From Annulohypoxylon bovei var. microspora (lineage: Eukaryota; Ascomycota; Sordariomycetes; Xylariales; Hypoxylaceae), in NCBI GenBank assembly GCA_022836615.1, contig MU405253.1:62001-126000 (forward strand): a stretch of DNA of 64,000 bases, in the 5' to 3' direction. This document shows, in pieces, positions 21,152 to 33,059 of this stretch. Position 1 is the first letter of the stretch. Each line of letters begins with the position of its first letter. A program made the translations under genes and the position numbers. A model generated the notes under the pieces. The model was given only the letters and a program-made list of their open reading frames with translations, searched no databases and had not been told where the DNA came from.

Positions 21152-24100
21152 ATGGCAAAGGATTCTGCCTCAGATCCCTCAATGGATGTCATATCTCACA
21201 GCAGTGGCTTGAGTGACGGCGGAAGCGGAAATGATACGATTTTGAAGAGATTCGGGAAAAAGGCGTCACATGTAAATCACCAACTTCCAACCTCCTACAT
21301 ACACGGCAACCGATAGATAGACTGACTGACTGAATCTAAAGGGCGTACGAGGTCTCTTTCGATACTTCCGCCTTCTTACTTGCGCCGAACCAGGTAAAGC
21401 AGACATTGCGCTGTTGGTAGTTGGCGCATTCTCCTCAATCGCCGCCGGTATACCGTTCCCGCTTCTCGGAATCCTGTTCGGACAGCTGTTGGACGACCTC
21501 GACTCTGCAACATGTGCGACTCAAGAATCGATCTCGCCTGCGGAGTACCAGGCCTCCGTCAACGAGAAGGTCCTGCTGGTTATGGCTTGTGCCCTGGCTC
21601 AGTTTGCGCTCGTTTACATTTATGTCGTATCCTTCAATTTGTTTGGCGAAAGGCTTGCCCACCGGCTACGAGATCGTTATTTCCGTTCCCTGCTTCGACA
21701 GGAAGTATCCTTCTTCGACAAGTTGCCAGCTGGAGAGGTTTCCTCGCGCCTGAGCGCTGATATCAATGTCATCAAAAGTGGCACGTCGGAAAAAGTTGGC
21801 GTATACATGGGCTCCCTCGCTATGTTCATCACCTCATATATCGTAGCCTTTGTCAAGAATGCCAAACTCGCCGGTATCCTGGTCTCGTTGGTGCCTGCAT
21901 TCATGTTGATGTCTTTGGTTGGTGGTCACTTCATCGGGAAATACTCCGGTAGGGCATCGCAGCACGTCGCCGCTGCATCATCTATCGCCTTAGAGAGCTT
22001 GTCAAATGTGATGGTTGTACACGCATTTAGAGCTAACGACCGGCTGGAAGAGAAGTTCGCCAATGAACTTGTTGCGGCAAAGAGAGATGGGGCGAAGAAA
22101 GCTATGGTGACGGCTGTGCAGTCCGGACTACTCTACTTCATTGCGTTTGCAGCGAGTGGATTGGCATATTGGCAAGGAAGCAAGATTATTGCAGACGTCG
22201 TCAGTGGCCGAACGGAGGGAGTGACGGTTGGCACAATATACACAATCATCTTCCTTCTAGTCGATGGTAAGTTTCTTCTTTGCAGCGAATATGATTGTCT
22301 TCTCATACTGGTTTTCTAGCCTCTCTTGTTCTCAGTCAAATATCGCCATACCTGCAGATATTCGGTTCTGCCACGGCAGCCTTGGAAAAACTTGAGGTAG
22401 ATATGGAGCGCCGATCTAAAATCGACGGAACTGTTCCCTCTCAGGGCGACGACTTCGAATCATTTGTGGGCGACATTAGACTCGAAAACGTGGACTTCAC
22501 CTACCCATCTCGACCAGACGTCCCTGTGATCCAAGGCGTCTCACTTCACTTACCGGCAGGCCAACACACTGCCGTCGTCGGCTTGTCCGGCAGCGGAAAG
22601 TCGACAATCGCCGGTTTACTCACTCGACTGTACGACCCTGATCAGGGTTCCGTGTATGTGGATGGCCGAAATATCTGCAACGCCAACGTACGCCAGCTAC
22701 GAAGCTTCATCGGACTTGTTCAACAAGACCCCCTACTTCTGGATCGATCAGTGTTAGAAAACATAGCTCTCGGTCTGGTGAATTCGTCGCGCCCGGAACA
22801 TGCATCCCTACAGTCAACCCTCCTTAGCACTCAGTTATCCTCGATAGCAGAAGCTGTGCGGGGTGGTCAAGAAATCGTAGCCGCAGCTGAATCTCAAAGC
22901 GAGCAAGCGCTCGAAATCGTGAAAATGGCCCAACGAGCTGCGGGTCTCGCTGACGCTGAAGCTTTCTTGGAGCACCTGGAATACGGACTTGGTACAGTCG
23001 TTGGTCCTAATGGTGACTTGCTAAGTGGTGGGCAGAAGCAACGTGTTGCACTAGCGAGAGCTCTGGTCAAAGACCCAAAGATTCTCATCCTAGACGAAGC
23101 GACATCATCTCTCGATTCCGCTAGCGAACGACGTATTCAAGGTGCCATCGAAAAGGTTTGCTTGGGCAGGACAGTGGTATCGATCGCACATCGCTTAGCG
23201 ACTGTGAAGAACGCCGATAACATCGTGGTAATGCGTAATGGGAAAGTAATGGAGCAGGGCAGTCACGTTGATCTTGTCGCAAGAGATAGCGACTACGCTG
23301 CCCTCGTCCGATTGCAAAATATGGGTTCGGAAACCTCAAGTGTTAGTACCGCCAAAGGAAGCCTAACAAAGGGCACGAATCATTCGGAAATCGATATGGA
23401 AAAGGTATCCGAATCTCTCGCGATCGACGACGAAAAGACCCACGAAGTAACTGCTGGCGAGGCCGAAAAGGAGGCAGAGAAAGAAGTGAAATCACCCGAA
23501 AGTTCAAGGCCGACATGGGCTACAATCAAAAGCATGGCCTCTGTAACTCGACCTCATCTGATGTGGCTGTTTATCGCCTTATTTGCGTCTGTAATTGTCG
23601 GCGGAACTTATTCGGGATCAGCGTTGATCTTTGGCCACACGATTGGTGCCCTTAGCCCTTGCAACTCCGCGGACTCTATCCGAGCGGCGGGTAGTTTCTT
23701 TGGTCTTATGTTCTTGGTGCTTGCCATCGCGGAGTTCTTCGCCAACGGAGTGAGCTGGTCGGCTTTTGGTTGGGTTGCGCAAAAGGTTTTGTACACAATC
23801 AGGATTCTCTCTTTCCGCTCGTTGTTTGAGCAAGACCTCCAATGGCATCAGTCCGAGAATCGCACTCCGTCGATGTTGTTGGCATACATAACGAGCGATT
23901 CGGCTGCTGTCGAAGGCTTGACAGGCTCCATAATAGGGTCTATATTTTCGATTGGCATCAATTTCCTCGTTGCGGTCATCCTGACGCTTATCACCGCCTG
24001 GAAAATCGCAATCGTCTGTCTCGCGACGGTCCCGCTTATGCTTGGCTCCGGAATAATGCAGATTCGGATCCTCACTCAATTTGCAGAGCGCCACGAAAAA

Positions 24101-25318
24101 GCCTTCTCGAAGTCCGTAGGCATCACCGTCGAGGCCGTAAACTCAATCAAGACCGTCGCTGCTCTATCTTTGGAGCAAGAAGTGCTCGAGACATACCGTC
24201 GTTCGCTCTCGGCCCCGCGGAAGGAGATGACGCGCTCGAGTCTGTGGGCCAACCTCTTCCTCGCAATCGCCTTCAGTCTCTCGAATCTTATTTATGCGTT
24301 CATTTACTGGTGGGGAGCCAAACAGATCATCGCAAGCCACTACACACAAGTTCAATTCTTCATCGTCCTGATCGCGCTTCTTGTTAGCGCACAGCTCTGG
24401 GGCCAACTTTTCACACTCGCCCCCGAAATCACCAAGGCGGGTAGAGCAGTGGGAAAGATTTTCGACCTCATCGACTTAGGTTCGTCGAAGACATTGTCGC
24501 TCAAACATTCCGACTCTCATGACCCGGAGGCTGCAGTCGAGTCTAAGAGAGTCGCGGTATCGAATGGTCAAGGTCTTGCTGTAAGCTTTAAGCAAGTAAA
24601 ATTCTCGTACCCGGCGCGGCCAAATCGACAGGTTTTGAAGGGACTTGATATCGGAATCCGCCCAGGTCAATTCTGCGCCCTCGTCGGACCTAGCGGTGCT
24701 GGTAAATCGACTGTCATCTCGCTGCTAGAACGTATGTACAGCGTTGAGTCAGGTAGTATCGAAGTGGACGGCCTAGACATTTCTGCCAAGAAAGAGCCCA
24801 TTTTTCGAGACGAGATTGGTCTAGTGCCTCAAGATAGCGTCCTCTTCGATGGTAGCATCCGGTTTAACATCGCCCTCGGAGCGCGCCCCGGCGTAGAGCC
24901 AACAGATGCCGATATCGAGGAAGCATGCAAGTTGGCCAATATTCACGACACTATCGCGGCTTTACCAGACGGCTACGACACACAGTGTGGACCTAGCGGT
25001 GGGCAACTGTCAGGTGGACAAAAACAGCGACTCTCCATCGCAAGAGCCTTGGTACGCAAGCCACGTCTCTTGCTCTTAGACGAGTCAACTAGTGCCTTAG
25101 ATGCAGAATCGGAGAGGCTGCTGCAAGACGGATTGGAGAAGGCAACGCGGGGTATAACAGTCGTGGCTATCGCGCATCGACTACATACAATCCGGCGGGC
25201 CGACGTGATCTTCATGATTGAGGATGGACGCTGTGTTGAGAAGGGTTCACACGAAGAGTTGTTAACTCGTAGCGAGAGCTATCGTATCAATGTTCTGCAT
25301 CAGACCTTGGATGGTTGA
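21152..25318 (+). CDS. Full-size ABC-B (MDR/P-glycoprotein type) transporter
   Basis: Three exons (21152..21271, 21342..22266, 22320..25318) give 1347 aa. The start at 21152 adds a 40-residue Ser/Gly-rich leader whose junction HGVRGLFRYFRLL leads directly into helix one. Layout TMD-NBD-TMD-NBD. NBD1: Walker A GLSGSGKST near 436, signature LLSGGQKQR near 582, Walker B ILILDEATSSLD, H-loop IAHRL. NBD2: Walker A GPSGAGKST near 1139, signature LSGGQKQR near 1245, Walker B LLLLDESTSALD. All catalytic motifs are intact in both halves, so both sites should hydrolyse ATP. The acidic linker between halves (about 690-720) is typical. Likely a plasma-membrane exporter of hydrophobic metabolites or drugs, fitting self-protection or product export for the neighbouring cluster. 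Confidence 0.95.
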
Positions 25319-27290
25319 TAACGGGCCGAAAAGAGCCTTCAAATAAATCCTGTCGTATATATGGGACTTTAAAAAATAATGGGATCTCTGGGTATTAATG
25401 GTATGTTCATAGAGAGGCTAAGGGGAATGAAATGCATAGGATAGAATAGTGTGTAGGTATTTACTACATACACTTGTAATCATAAAGCACGACATGGCTC
25501 GGTATATTATACAAGGATTATGATTAGAGAAACTGAAGTTATCGATGTCATGAGAGAATGGCAAGGTGTGTCATCAACATCTCGTTGTTGATTTTATTTT
25601 TATTTTGTGAGAGTTTGAGTTTCAAGGTTCTTGATTTGATTTGTAGGTGAGGTGCGCATTAAAACTTTGATGCGTATTTCCGAGGCCGAAGCCGAGCTTA
25701 GGTAGAGTTTTTTCGATTTGTTCCAGTATGACGTATTAGGTAATCAGAAAATATCAAATGCTTTGGAAGCTTCAACGTCCATTTATGTAGATTGAATTAA
25801 TATCTAAGCGAATTCCTATAACTCTAAATAACATTTCTATTAACTCAAAAATTGTCTCCAACTTTCTAGCAATAATTATTTCTCTCTGTTCTCACTCTTT
25901 CGCTCTCGAAAATCAAGAATTACCTACTTAGGTTAACTATTCCATGTTTCGAAGACAGCATTTAGTGGCAGTGGGATGCCATTTCAATATTCGATCAATT
26001 GCCTCGGCTTATCTAAAATTTAGCTGCAGCATTAGAACCCACCAGAGCTGTCTCGCTTCAGGGTCCCGTTTATTAATACCTTCTTTTCTTTTTACAGCGA
26101 CCCGGTTTCGTAACCATGAGATGTATATCGTGTAATAATTTCCGACTTCTCTCTGACAAATGAGGCTACGCATTAGTTTTTTCTTGTTCTTTGGAGTTCG
26201 TTGGTTCTTAGCTGCAAGAGAGTTCATTTCGAGGCACATGATGCATCTCCCACTTCCATTCCACCGGACACCAGCGGAAGAGCTGAGAGGCTGGAGAACA
26301 GCGAAAGTCCCACCCCCGCTTAGCGGTTGTGGACTGACACTGACGCGCTGTGATGCGAGAGAAAAAACCCTGTCCCTTGCTCGTCACCCTCTTCTCAGAA
26401 TCGTACGACTAGCTACCGCTACAACCTCGAGTCTAGCCCTACCTGTTTCCGCCATCCAGAAAATTCCTTCCATTGTAAGCGAAAGTCTGCATAGTCCGTG
26501 CATAGCTGGAGTAATCCGCTGAAATGGAAGTCAACATCACCATGCAGGCAGTCTACATCGCATATTCCCTTTCCCCGCGTTTGAATCTGTGCGTATCGGA
26601 CACTAATTCCCCAGCTTCAAGATGCTCTAATAGGAAATATCTTCAAGATGCAGTGATGCAGGAGGCTTTCGGGATGGGCATACGGCACCGGCGGGGTTCC
26701 GCGTGGCCGAAGGCTCGACGCTATCTACTATCTAGGAGTTTAGGATCCTAATCTGCAGCGCTAGGCAGGGCACGTTTCTAGAACTGAGGCTGCTGGCCAG
26801 TTGTAAAAGTGGCGCGGGTCTGGTGAGTATGCTCCGGCCGGAGCCAGATCTGCACCAAAAGCACCACAAGCACGAGCCAGAGAAACCGCCTGACATTTTT
26901 CTAACGGTTTTCAGCGCCGCGCTGACCTCCCCCTTACTATTCCCACTATGCCTTTAAGCCGTACCAACACCGACTAGCCAAGGATTTTCATCCACGGCCT
27001 ACTCCGTATCTGCGCGCAGAGGCCAGAATTTCCAACTAAGACTCTAGGTCGACCGGCCAACATGGATTCCATTCTAACTAAAGTAAGAGGCCCCAGTGTA
27101 AAGGAATTCGCTGCGCCCATCCGGTGTCGTGAGAGGGGTAAGGTGACGTTGTGCATGCCATCCAGAAAAGTCTCGCCGGGCGGCCGCGAGCTCTCTGTGT
27201 AAGGTGGCATTTATCTCATGTAGGTAGTTGTCATCGATTCGTGCCTTAAGTCGTATTTGTATTACCATACGAGTTACTATATAATTCACC
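25319..27290. other. Gene-free stretch, 2 kb
   Basis: Spacer between the ABC gene and the alcohol dehydrogenase, AT-rich to about 26.1 kb and more balanced after that. Several frames of 60-120 codons (such as 26160-26522) show no family or conserved motif. The part before 27291 should hold the alcohol dehydrogenase promoter. Confidence 0.5.
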
Positions 27291-28594
27291 ATGTTTGCCG
27301 CTTTAAATCCTCTCAAGCTTGCATCGTCAGCAACAATCAAACCACTCGGTTATAGGATTATCAGACGAGGTATTACACAAGGTACCAGGCATCGCATACC
27401 GACAATCACTCCCGTCCATCATACTAGATACTCAACATCAACAACAACCATGAGCGCACCCCAGATTCCGACTGAACAATGGGCGCAGGTCGTCGAGAAG
27501 ACAGGCGGACGTGAGTAGAGACCTTTCTCTTACCTAAGCCATGGTTATTCATAGGAAGAATCACCTGACCAGTAACTAACATCGATCAATTAGCTGCCGT
27601 CTACAAGAGGATTCCCGTTCCCACACCGGGCCCCGATGAGGTCCTCATCAACATCAAGTACTCCGGCGTCTGCCACACGGATCTTCACGCCATGAAGGGC
27701 GATTGGCCGCTGGCCACGAAGATGCCCTTCGTCGGCGGACACGAGGGTGCGGGTATCGTCGTCGCACGTGGCGAGCTCGTCAAGGACATCCAGATCGGCG
27801 ACTACGCAGGTATCAAGTGGCTGAACGGTTCGTGCTTGAGCTGTTCTTACTGCCAACAGTCCGACGAGTCTCTCTGCCCCGACGCGTTACTGTCAGGTTA
27901 CACAGTAGACGGCAGCTTCCAAGAGTACGCTATTGGCAAAGCCGCCCACGTCGCCCGAATCCCCAAGGACCTGAGTCTCGAGGCTGTATCACCCATCCTA
28001 TGCGCCGGCTTGACGGTGTACAAGGCTCTTAAGGAATCCGGCGCTCGGCCTGGCCAGCAAGTCGCCATCGTCGGTGCTGGCGGTGGGCTCGGTAGCTTAG
28101 CTATCCAATATGCCAAGGCAATGGGTCTGCACACGATCGCCATCGACGGAGGCGAGGAGAAGGGCGCGATGTGCAAGTCCCTCGGGTCGGAAGACTACAT
28201 CGACTTCACCAAGACCAAGAACCTAGTCCAGGACGTCAAGAGCAAGACGCCCGACGGATTCGGACCCCACGCCGTTCTACTACTTGCCGTTAGCGAAGGC
28301 CCCTTCCAACAGGCTAGCGAGTATGTACGAAGCCGTGGTAGCATCGTCTGTGTCGGCCTGCCCGGCAACGCCTTCCTGAAGGCGCCCGTCTTCGACACCG
28401 TCGTCCGCATGATCAACATCAAGGGCAGCTACGTCGGAAACCGACAAGACACAGCCGAAGCCATCGACTTCTTCCGGAGAGGCCTCATCCAGGCCCCCTA
28501 CAAGGTCGTCGGTCTCAGCCAACTGCAGGAGATTTTCGAGCTGATGAAGGAGAGCAAGATCGCCGGTCGGTACGTCGTCGACACGAGCAGATAA
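27291..28594 (+). CDS. Zinc-dependent alcohol dehydrogenase with mitochondrial-type leader
   Basis: Two exons (27291..27510, 27594..28594) give 406 aa; the intron is 83 nt. The first 53 residues are rich in Arg, Ser and Thr, free of acidic residues and can form an amphipathic helix, as in a mitochondrial presequence. An internal ATG at 27450 starts the canonical cytosolic-length protein. Catalytic zinc ligands are in GVCHTDLH and GGHEGAG; the four structural-zinc cysteines are in CLSCSYCQQSDESLC; the NAD loop is VGAGGGLGS with an acidic residue (IAIDGG) at the end of beta-2, favouring NAD. It closely resembles yeast-type ADH1/ADH3: reversible ethanol/acetaldehyde conversion. Probably primary metabolism and not part of the cluster. 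Confidence 0.93.
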
Positions 28595-30353
28595 GCTGGA
28601 GTCCGCGGAGTTTTATTTGGAGATACCATAAGTTTTTTGCTTTGCTCTGCTTCTAATGTATATATATGTCGATACCGGCGGCGCGACGGGGTGAAATGAC
28701 TTTATAGGGTGTGGGATGAATGAATGTATAAAATGTTCAAAGGTTAAATATAGAAATCATATTTGATTCAACTTGGGTCTGACGTTGCTCTCTCTCGTGC
28801 CCCTATGTTCACCCTGTTGCATGAACCCCACCTTTGATGGTCAGTCTCATCGCCAAGGCTTTGTTCTCATTTGTAATGACTACTGGTGATTGGCGATTAT
28901 ATATATTCAGTACATGACGCTAAACGTCGCATTGGAGATATGATTATGTCATTAGCGTTCGTTTATTTATTAGCAGTGACCAAGATATCTGATTCCTCTA
29001 CAATACCGAATACCGTAATAGGGGACACATAGGCAGAATGGTGTGAAAATAAATGAAGCATGCGCAAGCATGTGCTAATGCTACTGTATCTCACTTCGTG
29101 TTCAACTATCCCCTCAACTACTTTTCTAAGTAACTTACACGTGTTATGGCTGGCAAAGGATGCTAATTAGATAATGAGAGGATAGGTAGGTATGTAACAC
29201 TGCAGACTTATCCTACCTATTTATATCTAAACACTACCTAGGCTATACTACCACTGGCATAGGTCGCCATGCACTTTAATTAGAAAAAGGAACAGCAACT
29301 TCGTTCATCTAAGCTAACCATACAATGGCGTCGAAATAAATCGAGCATGTGCTAATGCTACTGTATTGCACTGTGTGCTAATCTATCCCCTTAATACCTG
29401 ATTAGCTTTCGTCGCCATCCATGATACCTACCTGTGTAAATCAATTAGATAGTCAAAGGGATAGTTTCAATTACAGTGCAATACATAGCATACCAACTGT
29501 AAAACATCACACATACCGGGTAACATTTGAATATGTCTTAATAGATTTTCAATTTCCTAATTAAAGCGGCGACATATGCTATTAGGACTGGCTACACGAA
29601 AGTTCGCCTGCGTACCCTGAACGGGTACTGCGCTTTAATTAGCAAAACGGGCAAGATTAGCAAAATACCTTCAAACTAGCTTATCGACGATCCCTTGGCA
29701 CCATTAGAAAGTAAGGTATGAAATAACCAAGATGAAGTTATTTAGGGCCTTTTTGACGCCACCGAAACTGCTGAAATTACTGTTATATAAACGACTATGC
29801 AAAGTAGGGCAACCAGTTGATTAATCCCCCCTTATACAGTTTTAGCGGCGCCGGCGGCTGCTACAAGGTCAAAAGGGGTTGTTAAGGGGCGACAGCAAGG
29901 TTAGCGATAGGTTGAAATTTCTAGGTAAAAAAGGTACAAGATTTAATAAGGGCTTTGTACCTCAATTTAAGTATACCCACTACATGACTATTATTAGAAA
30001 CTAATAAGCGGACACCGTGGTTTAGGTACGAAGACACCGTGTATTAGGACGTCCCGGCGAACTTTCGTGTAGCCAGTCCTAATAGTGGCAGTACTGGTTG
30101 GTTTAGTGGTTGGTTTTTTTTTTTTTGGGTTCCACGACCTGTGGTTCCCTTCTGTGGGCTTCCTCGCCCTGTATTAGGGCTCGTTCGTACCCTCTTTCGA
30201 GGGCTGAATATTAGAATAATGTTGGTGTTTTTGTTTTTGTTCCCCTCCTTTAACGAATCCCCTTAACGCCTGTACAAAAGAAAAGACCCCCCCTAGATAG
30301 TTCTCTATCACCCTGCGAGGCTAATTTTTACACAATATTCTCATACCTTAAAG
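28595..30353. other. Repeat-bearing intergenic stretch
   Basis: There is no coding region. It contains two diverged direct copies of a segment beginning near 29062 and 29343 (shared core GCATGTGCTAATGCTACTGT) and a complete TA-flanked inverted-repeat element at 29580-30084 (separate entry). A T-run lies near 30115. Confidence 0.6.
29580..30084. mobile_element. TA-flanked MITE with 27-nt perfect terminal repeats
   Basis: Outer TA dinucleotides at 29580-29581 and 30083-30084 flank a 501-nt element. Its terminal inverted repeats are identical over 27 nt, beginning TTAGGACTGGCTACACGAAA at 29582 with the exact complement ending at 30082. No transposase frame is present, so it is non-autonomous. 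TA duplication and size suggest the Tc1/mariner superfamily. The perfect ends imply a fairly recent insertion. Inside are two copies of GACACCGTG near 30011 and 30033. Confidence 0.85.
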
Positions 30354-33059
30354 ATGGATGCTATCGGTGTCGGTGCGAATGTCATCGCTTTCGTCGTTAT
30401 AGCATTGAAGGCTGCGAAAACCACCTATGAGACGCTATCAGCAGTCAAAGATGGACCTAAAATAGTCAAACAAGTTGCAGACAGGATAAATCAGTTGTAC
30501 TGGATACTGGATGGCTTGAAGAAGTCTCTAACCGTTGTTGAAGACGCCTCTATAATGGGCCACCTGAGGATATGTTGCGAAGAACTCAATTCGGCGGCAG
30601 AATTCATCGAAGGGCTGCAAATCTCTTCCGGCGACCGTCACGTAGGGAAAATATGGAGGAAACTGAAGACTTTCCTTGGCGAGAAGGACTTGGAGAGACT
30701 CAATGACCAGTTAACGTCACACGTCACGATTTTCAATCTAAGGCTTCAAGGCATTTCAAGGTTGGTGTTCAATTCTAACCACGAACTTTAATAAATTAAA
30801 TTAATAACACGAGCATTAACCAGCAATATGTTATATGAACTAAGGCGTGATCAACCCCAGGTTGAACGAATGATCGGGGCGCTGGACAATATAATTCAAA
30901 CGCAAACCCTTGGACAAGAAACTCGCTTTTATAACTTGGGGGAAGATATTTGCGATAGAGTCAACGTAGAGTCGGAGACCATTCGCGCTCGTTTGAATAC
31001 TATGTATGAGGATATTACTGCACAGACTGTAGTCTCACAGTCACAAAGCGATTCGATGCTCGGCCTACTCAAGGAGATTAAGGGCCTGCTAATCACGACT
31101 CCTAACAAGCAACAGATACATGTAACTAAGTCTGGTCAGGAAGTATCCGTGTCACCACTTGATTCTAAACCATTAACTAGGGGCTATGAAACAGCGGGTG
31201 ATGATGAAGAGTTGATTCAAAGTATTGACCGACTATGTGGGTTGATACATGATAAGGAGAGGACTATAAATACATACACCAACGACGATGACGAAGAATC
31301 TAAGAGCATAATTCATGATCTCTGTACAATTCTACAATCGGCTTATGAGCGAGGAGAGCTAATCGAGTCAAATCAAACGCACCTCAAGCCTGGAGAGGAC
31401 AGGTCGGAAGATTTCGAGAGGATTTCAAGACGGTTTACGCGTGCTTTTGATCAATATAGGATTTTAATCAACCAAGGAAGAAAGTCACCCACTCAATTCC
31501 TAATGGTGGTAATAAACTAACCTTTCTACAGCCACAATCCAAAAGCATCTACCGTACGAGGCCATGAAGCAGAAACGTATTTACCAAAAAATACGCATGA
31601 ACATCGGCACACTGACACTTATGTTCAGTCATGGCACTCGGTTATCAAGAACCATTGAATCTTGTCAGGATATGCAAGAGAATTCATATTCCGACTACGT
31701 GATTACTACGACCTTTTTGCCGTACGACCCACGAAGGTTTCATATGCTAATTGCATCCACCTTTCAGCATGAGGTAGGACGAGGGATTGTATCATCAATT
31801 TCACGGCTTGCTGTAAATCGCGTCTTGCCTAGATCCTCGCGTATATTCAAAGTGGTACAAAAGGGGGATCTGCTCAAGCTTCGGCGGATGCTACAAAACG
31901 GTGAGGCTTCACTCCGAGACCACGACGAAGACGGTGGATCTCTATTGTTCGTAAGTAACTACACTTTTATTAGTAGTAAGTCTAATAGAGCACAAATGCT
32001 AATGATATCAAGTACTCAACAAAACAACCGGAAATGTGTGATTTTTTATTAAGAAGTGGCCTTGATGTGGATCATGTAGGAGGAAGACGTTATTACCACG
32101 AAAAGGTAGTCACAGAGTAAGAGCCATATAATCAATTGCGCTATAAACATAAAACAAAAGTTAACAATTTTTAATATTAGATATGCCTTAAATATAAACC
32201 TGAATGACAGCTTGATGGCCTCCGACCCCGATGAGTCTATTCGGATACAATCATGTCAACGCCTACTTTTCGAAGCGGGTGCTGACCCAACTTTAGAAGT
32301 TGATAAAGGTGTATTATCAATTCACACCTACATCGATGTGTTCGAGAATCTGGTTAGTTTCGCCTAAATGAATGAAATTACCTGATAAGTACTTACTGAT
32401 TGCACTCATAGTGGTCATGTATCCGTTCAGCAAGTCACTTAGAAATATTGCGTTATAACTACATCCCAATGAAGCTGCTCCACTCGAAACCTATGGAATC
32501 TTGTAATGAGGAAATAATCCGCACGATACACGATTTTGGTGCGAATGTAATTGCTCACGACTCGAAACTAAGGACGTGTCTACACCTATGTTTTGTCAAT
32601 TTGCATTACTTCGTTATAGGCCAGACAACCTTTGAAGTTATTAAACTCCTCATTGGAAGAGGTGCTGATCCCAGAGCTGTCGACAAAAACGGAAACACCG
32701 TTTCCGACTACGCTTTTCACCCCGGGATACATATTCCCAATGTAGACTATGAACTCTACGGGAGCTATTCTGGAGACCTTTGGGACTCGGCCTTGCAAAG
32801 CTGTGGCCTTGATATTGCGAAATTTCGCACCGAAGACTACCCTCGCAAAGCACAGTACACTGAACTCTATAGTCGGAAAGACTTCGAACGGCTTTGGCAA
32901 GGTCGAGAGCACCTCTGTCCATACTGGGAAGATTCGCCATGGCCGCAGCCAAGAGTATATTCAGCTGATTCTAGCGACTCGGATATGGACTTAGAAGACC
33001 TCGAGGACTGTGAGTCTGGGTCTGAAGGTGGCGGGGTATTGCTAGCGCAAAGTTCCTAA
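30354..33059 (+). CDS. Ankyrin-repeat protein with fungal N-terminal (PigL_N/Helo-like) domain
   Basis: Intron-rich gene. Exons: 30354..30760, 30824..31483, 31532..31950 (problem inside), 32013..32105, 32161..32352, 32412..33059. The first 135 residues (MDAIGVGANVIAFVVIALKA and a helical bundle) resemble the N-terminal domain found in fungal NLR-like and ankyrin proteins. A coiled middle region follows, then ankyrin-like units: PEMCDFLLRSGLDVDH, SCQRLLFEAGADPTLE, EEIIRTIHDFGANVIA and TFEVIKLLIGRGADPRAV. An acidic Ser/Asp/Glu tail ends the protein. Within exon 3 the frame with HEAETYLPKNTHEHRHTD meets TGA at 31656 while coding continues in the next frame. Either a 46-nt intron (31623..31668, GTTCAG...GTCAG) restores phase, giving 790 aa, or one nucleotide was gained or lost. 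Function unknown; this architecture is often discussed in relation to self/non-self recognition. Confidence 0.7.

Noticed and set aside
26160..26522. 120-codon open frame
   Set aside because: It begins with a hydrophobic run but then has no protein-like pattern and no homologous motif; considered as a small secreted protein and dropped.
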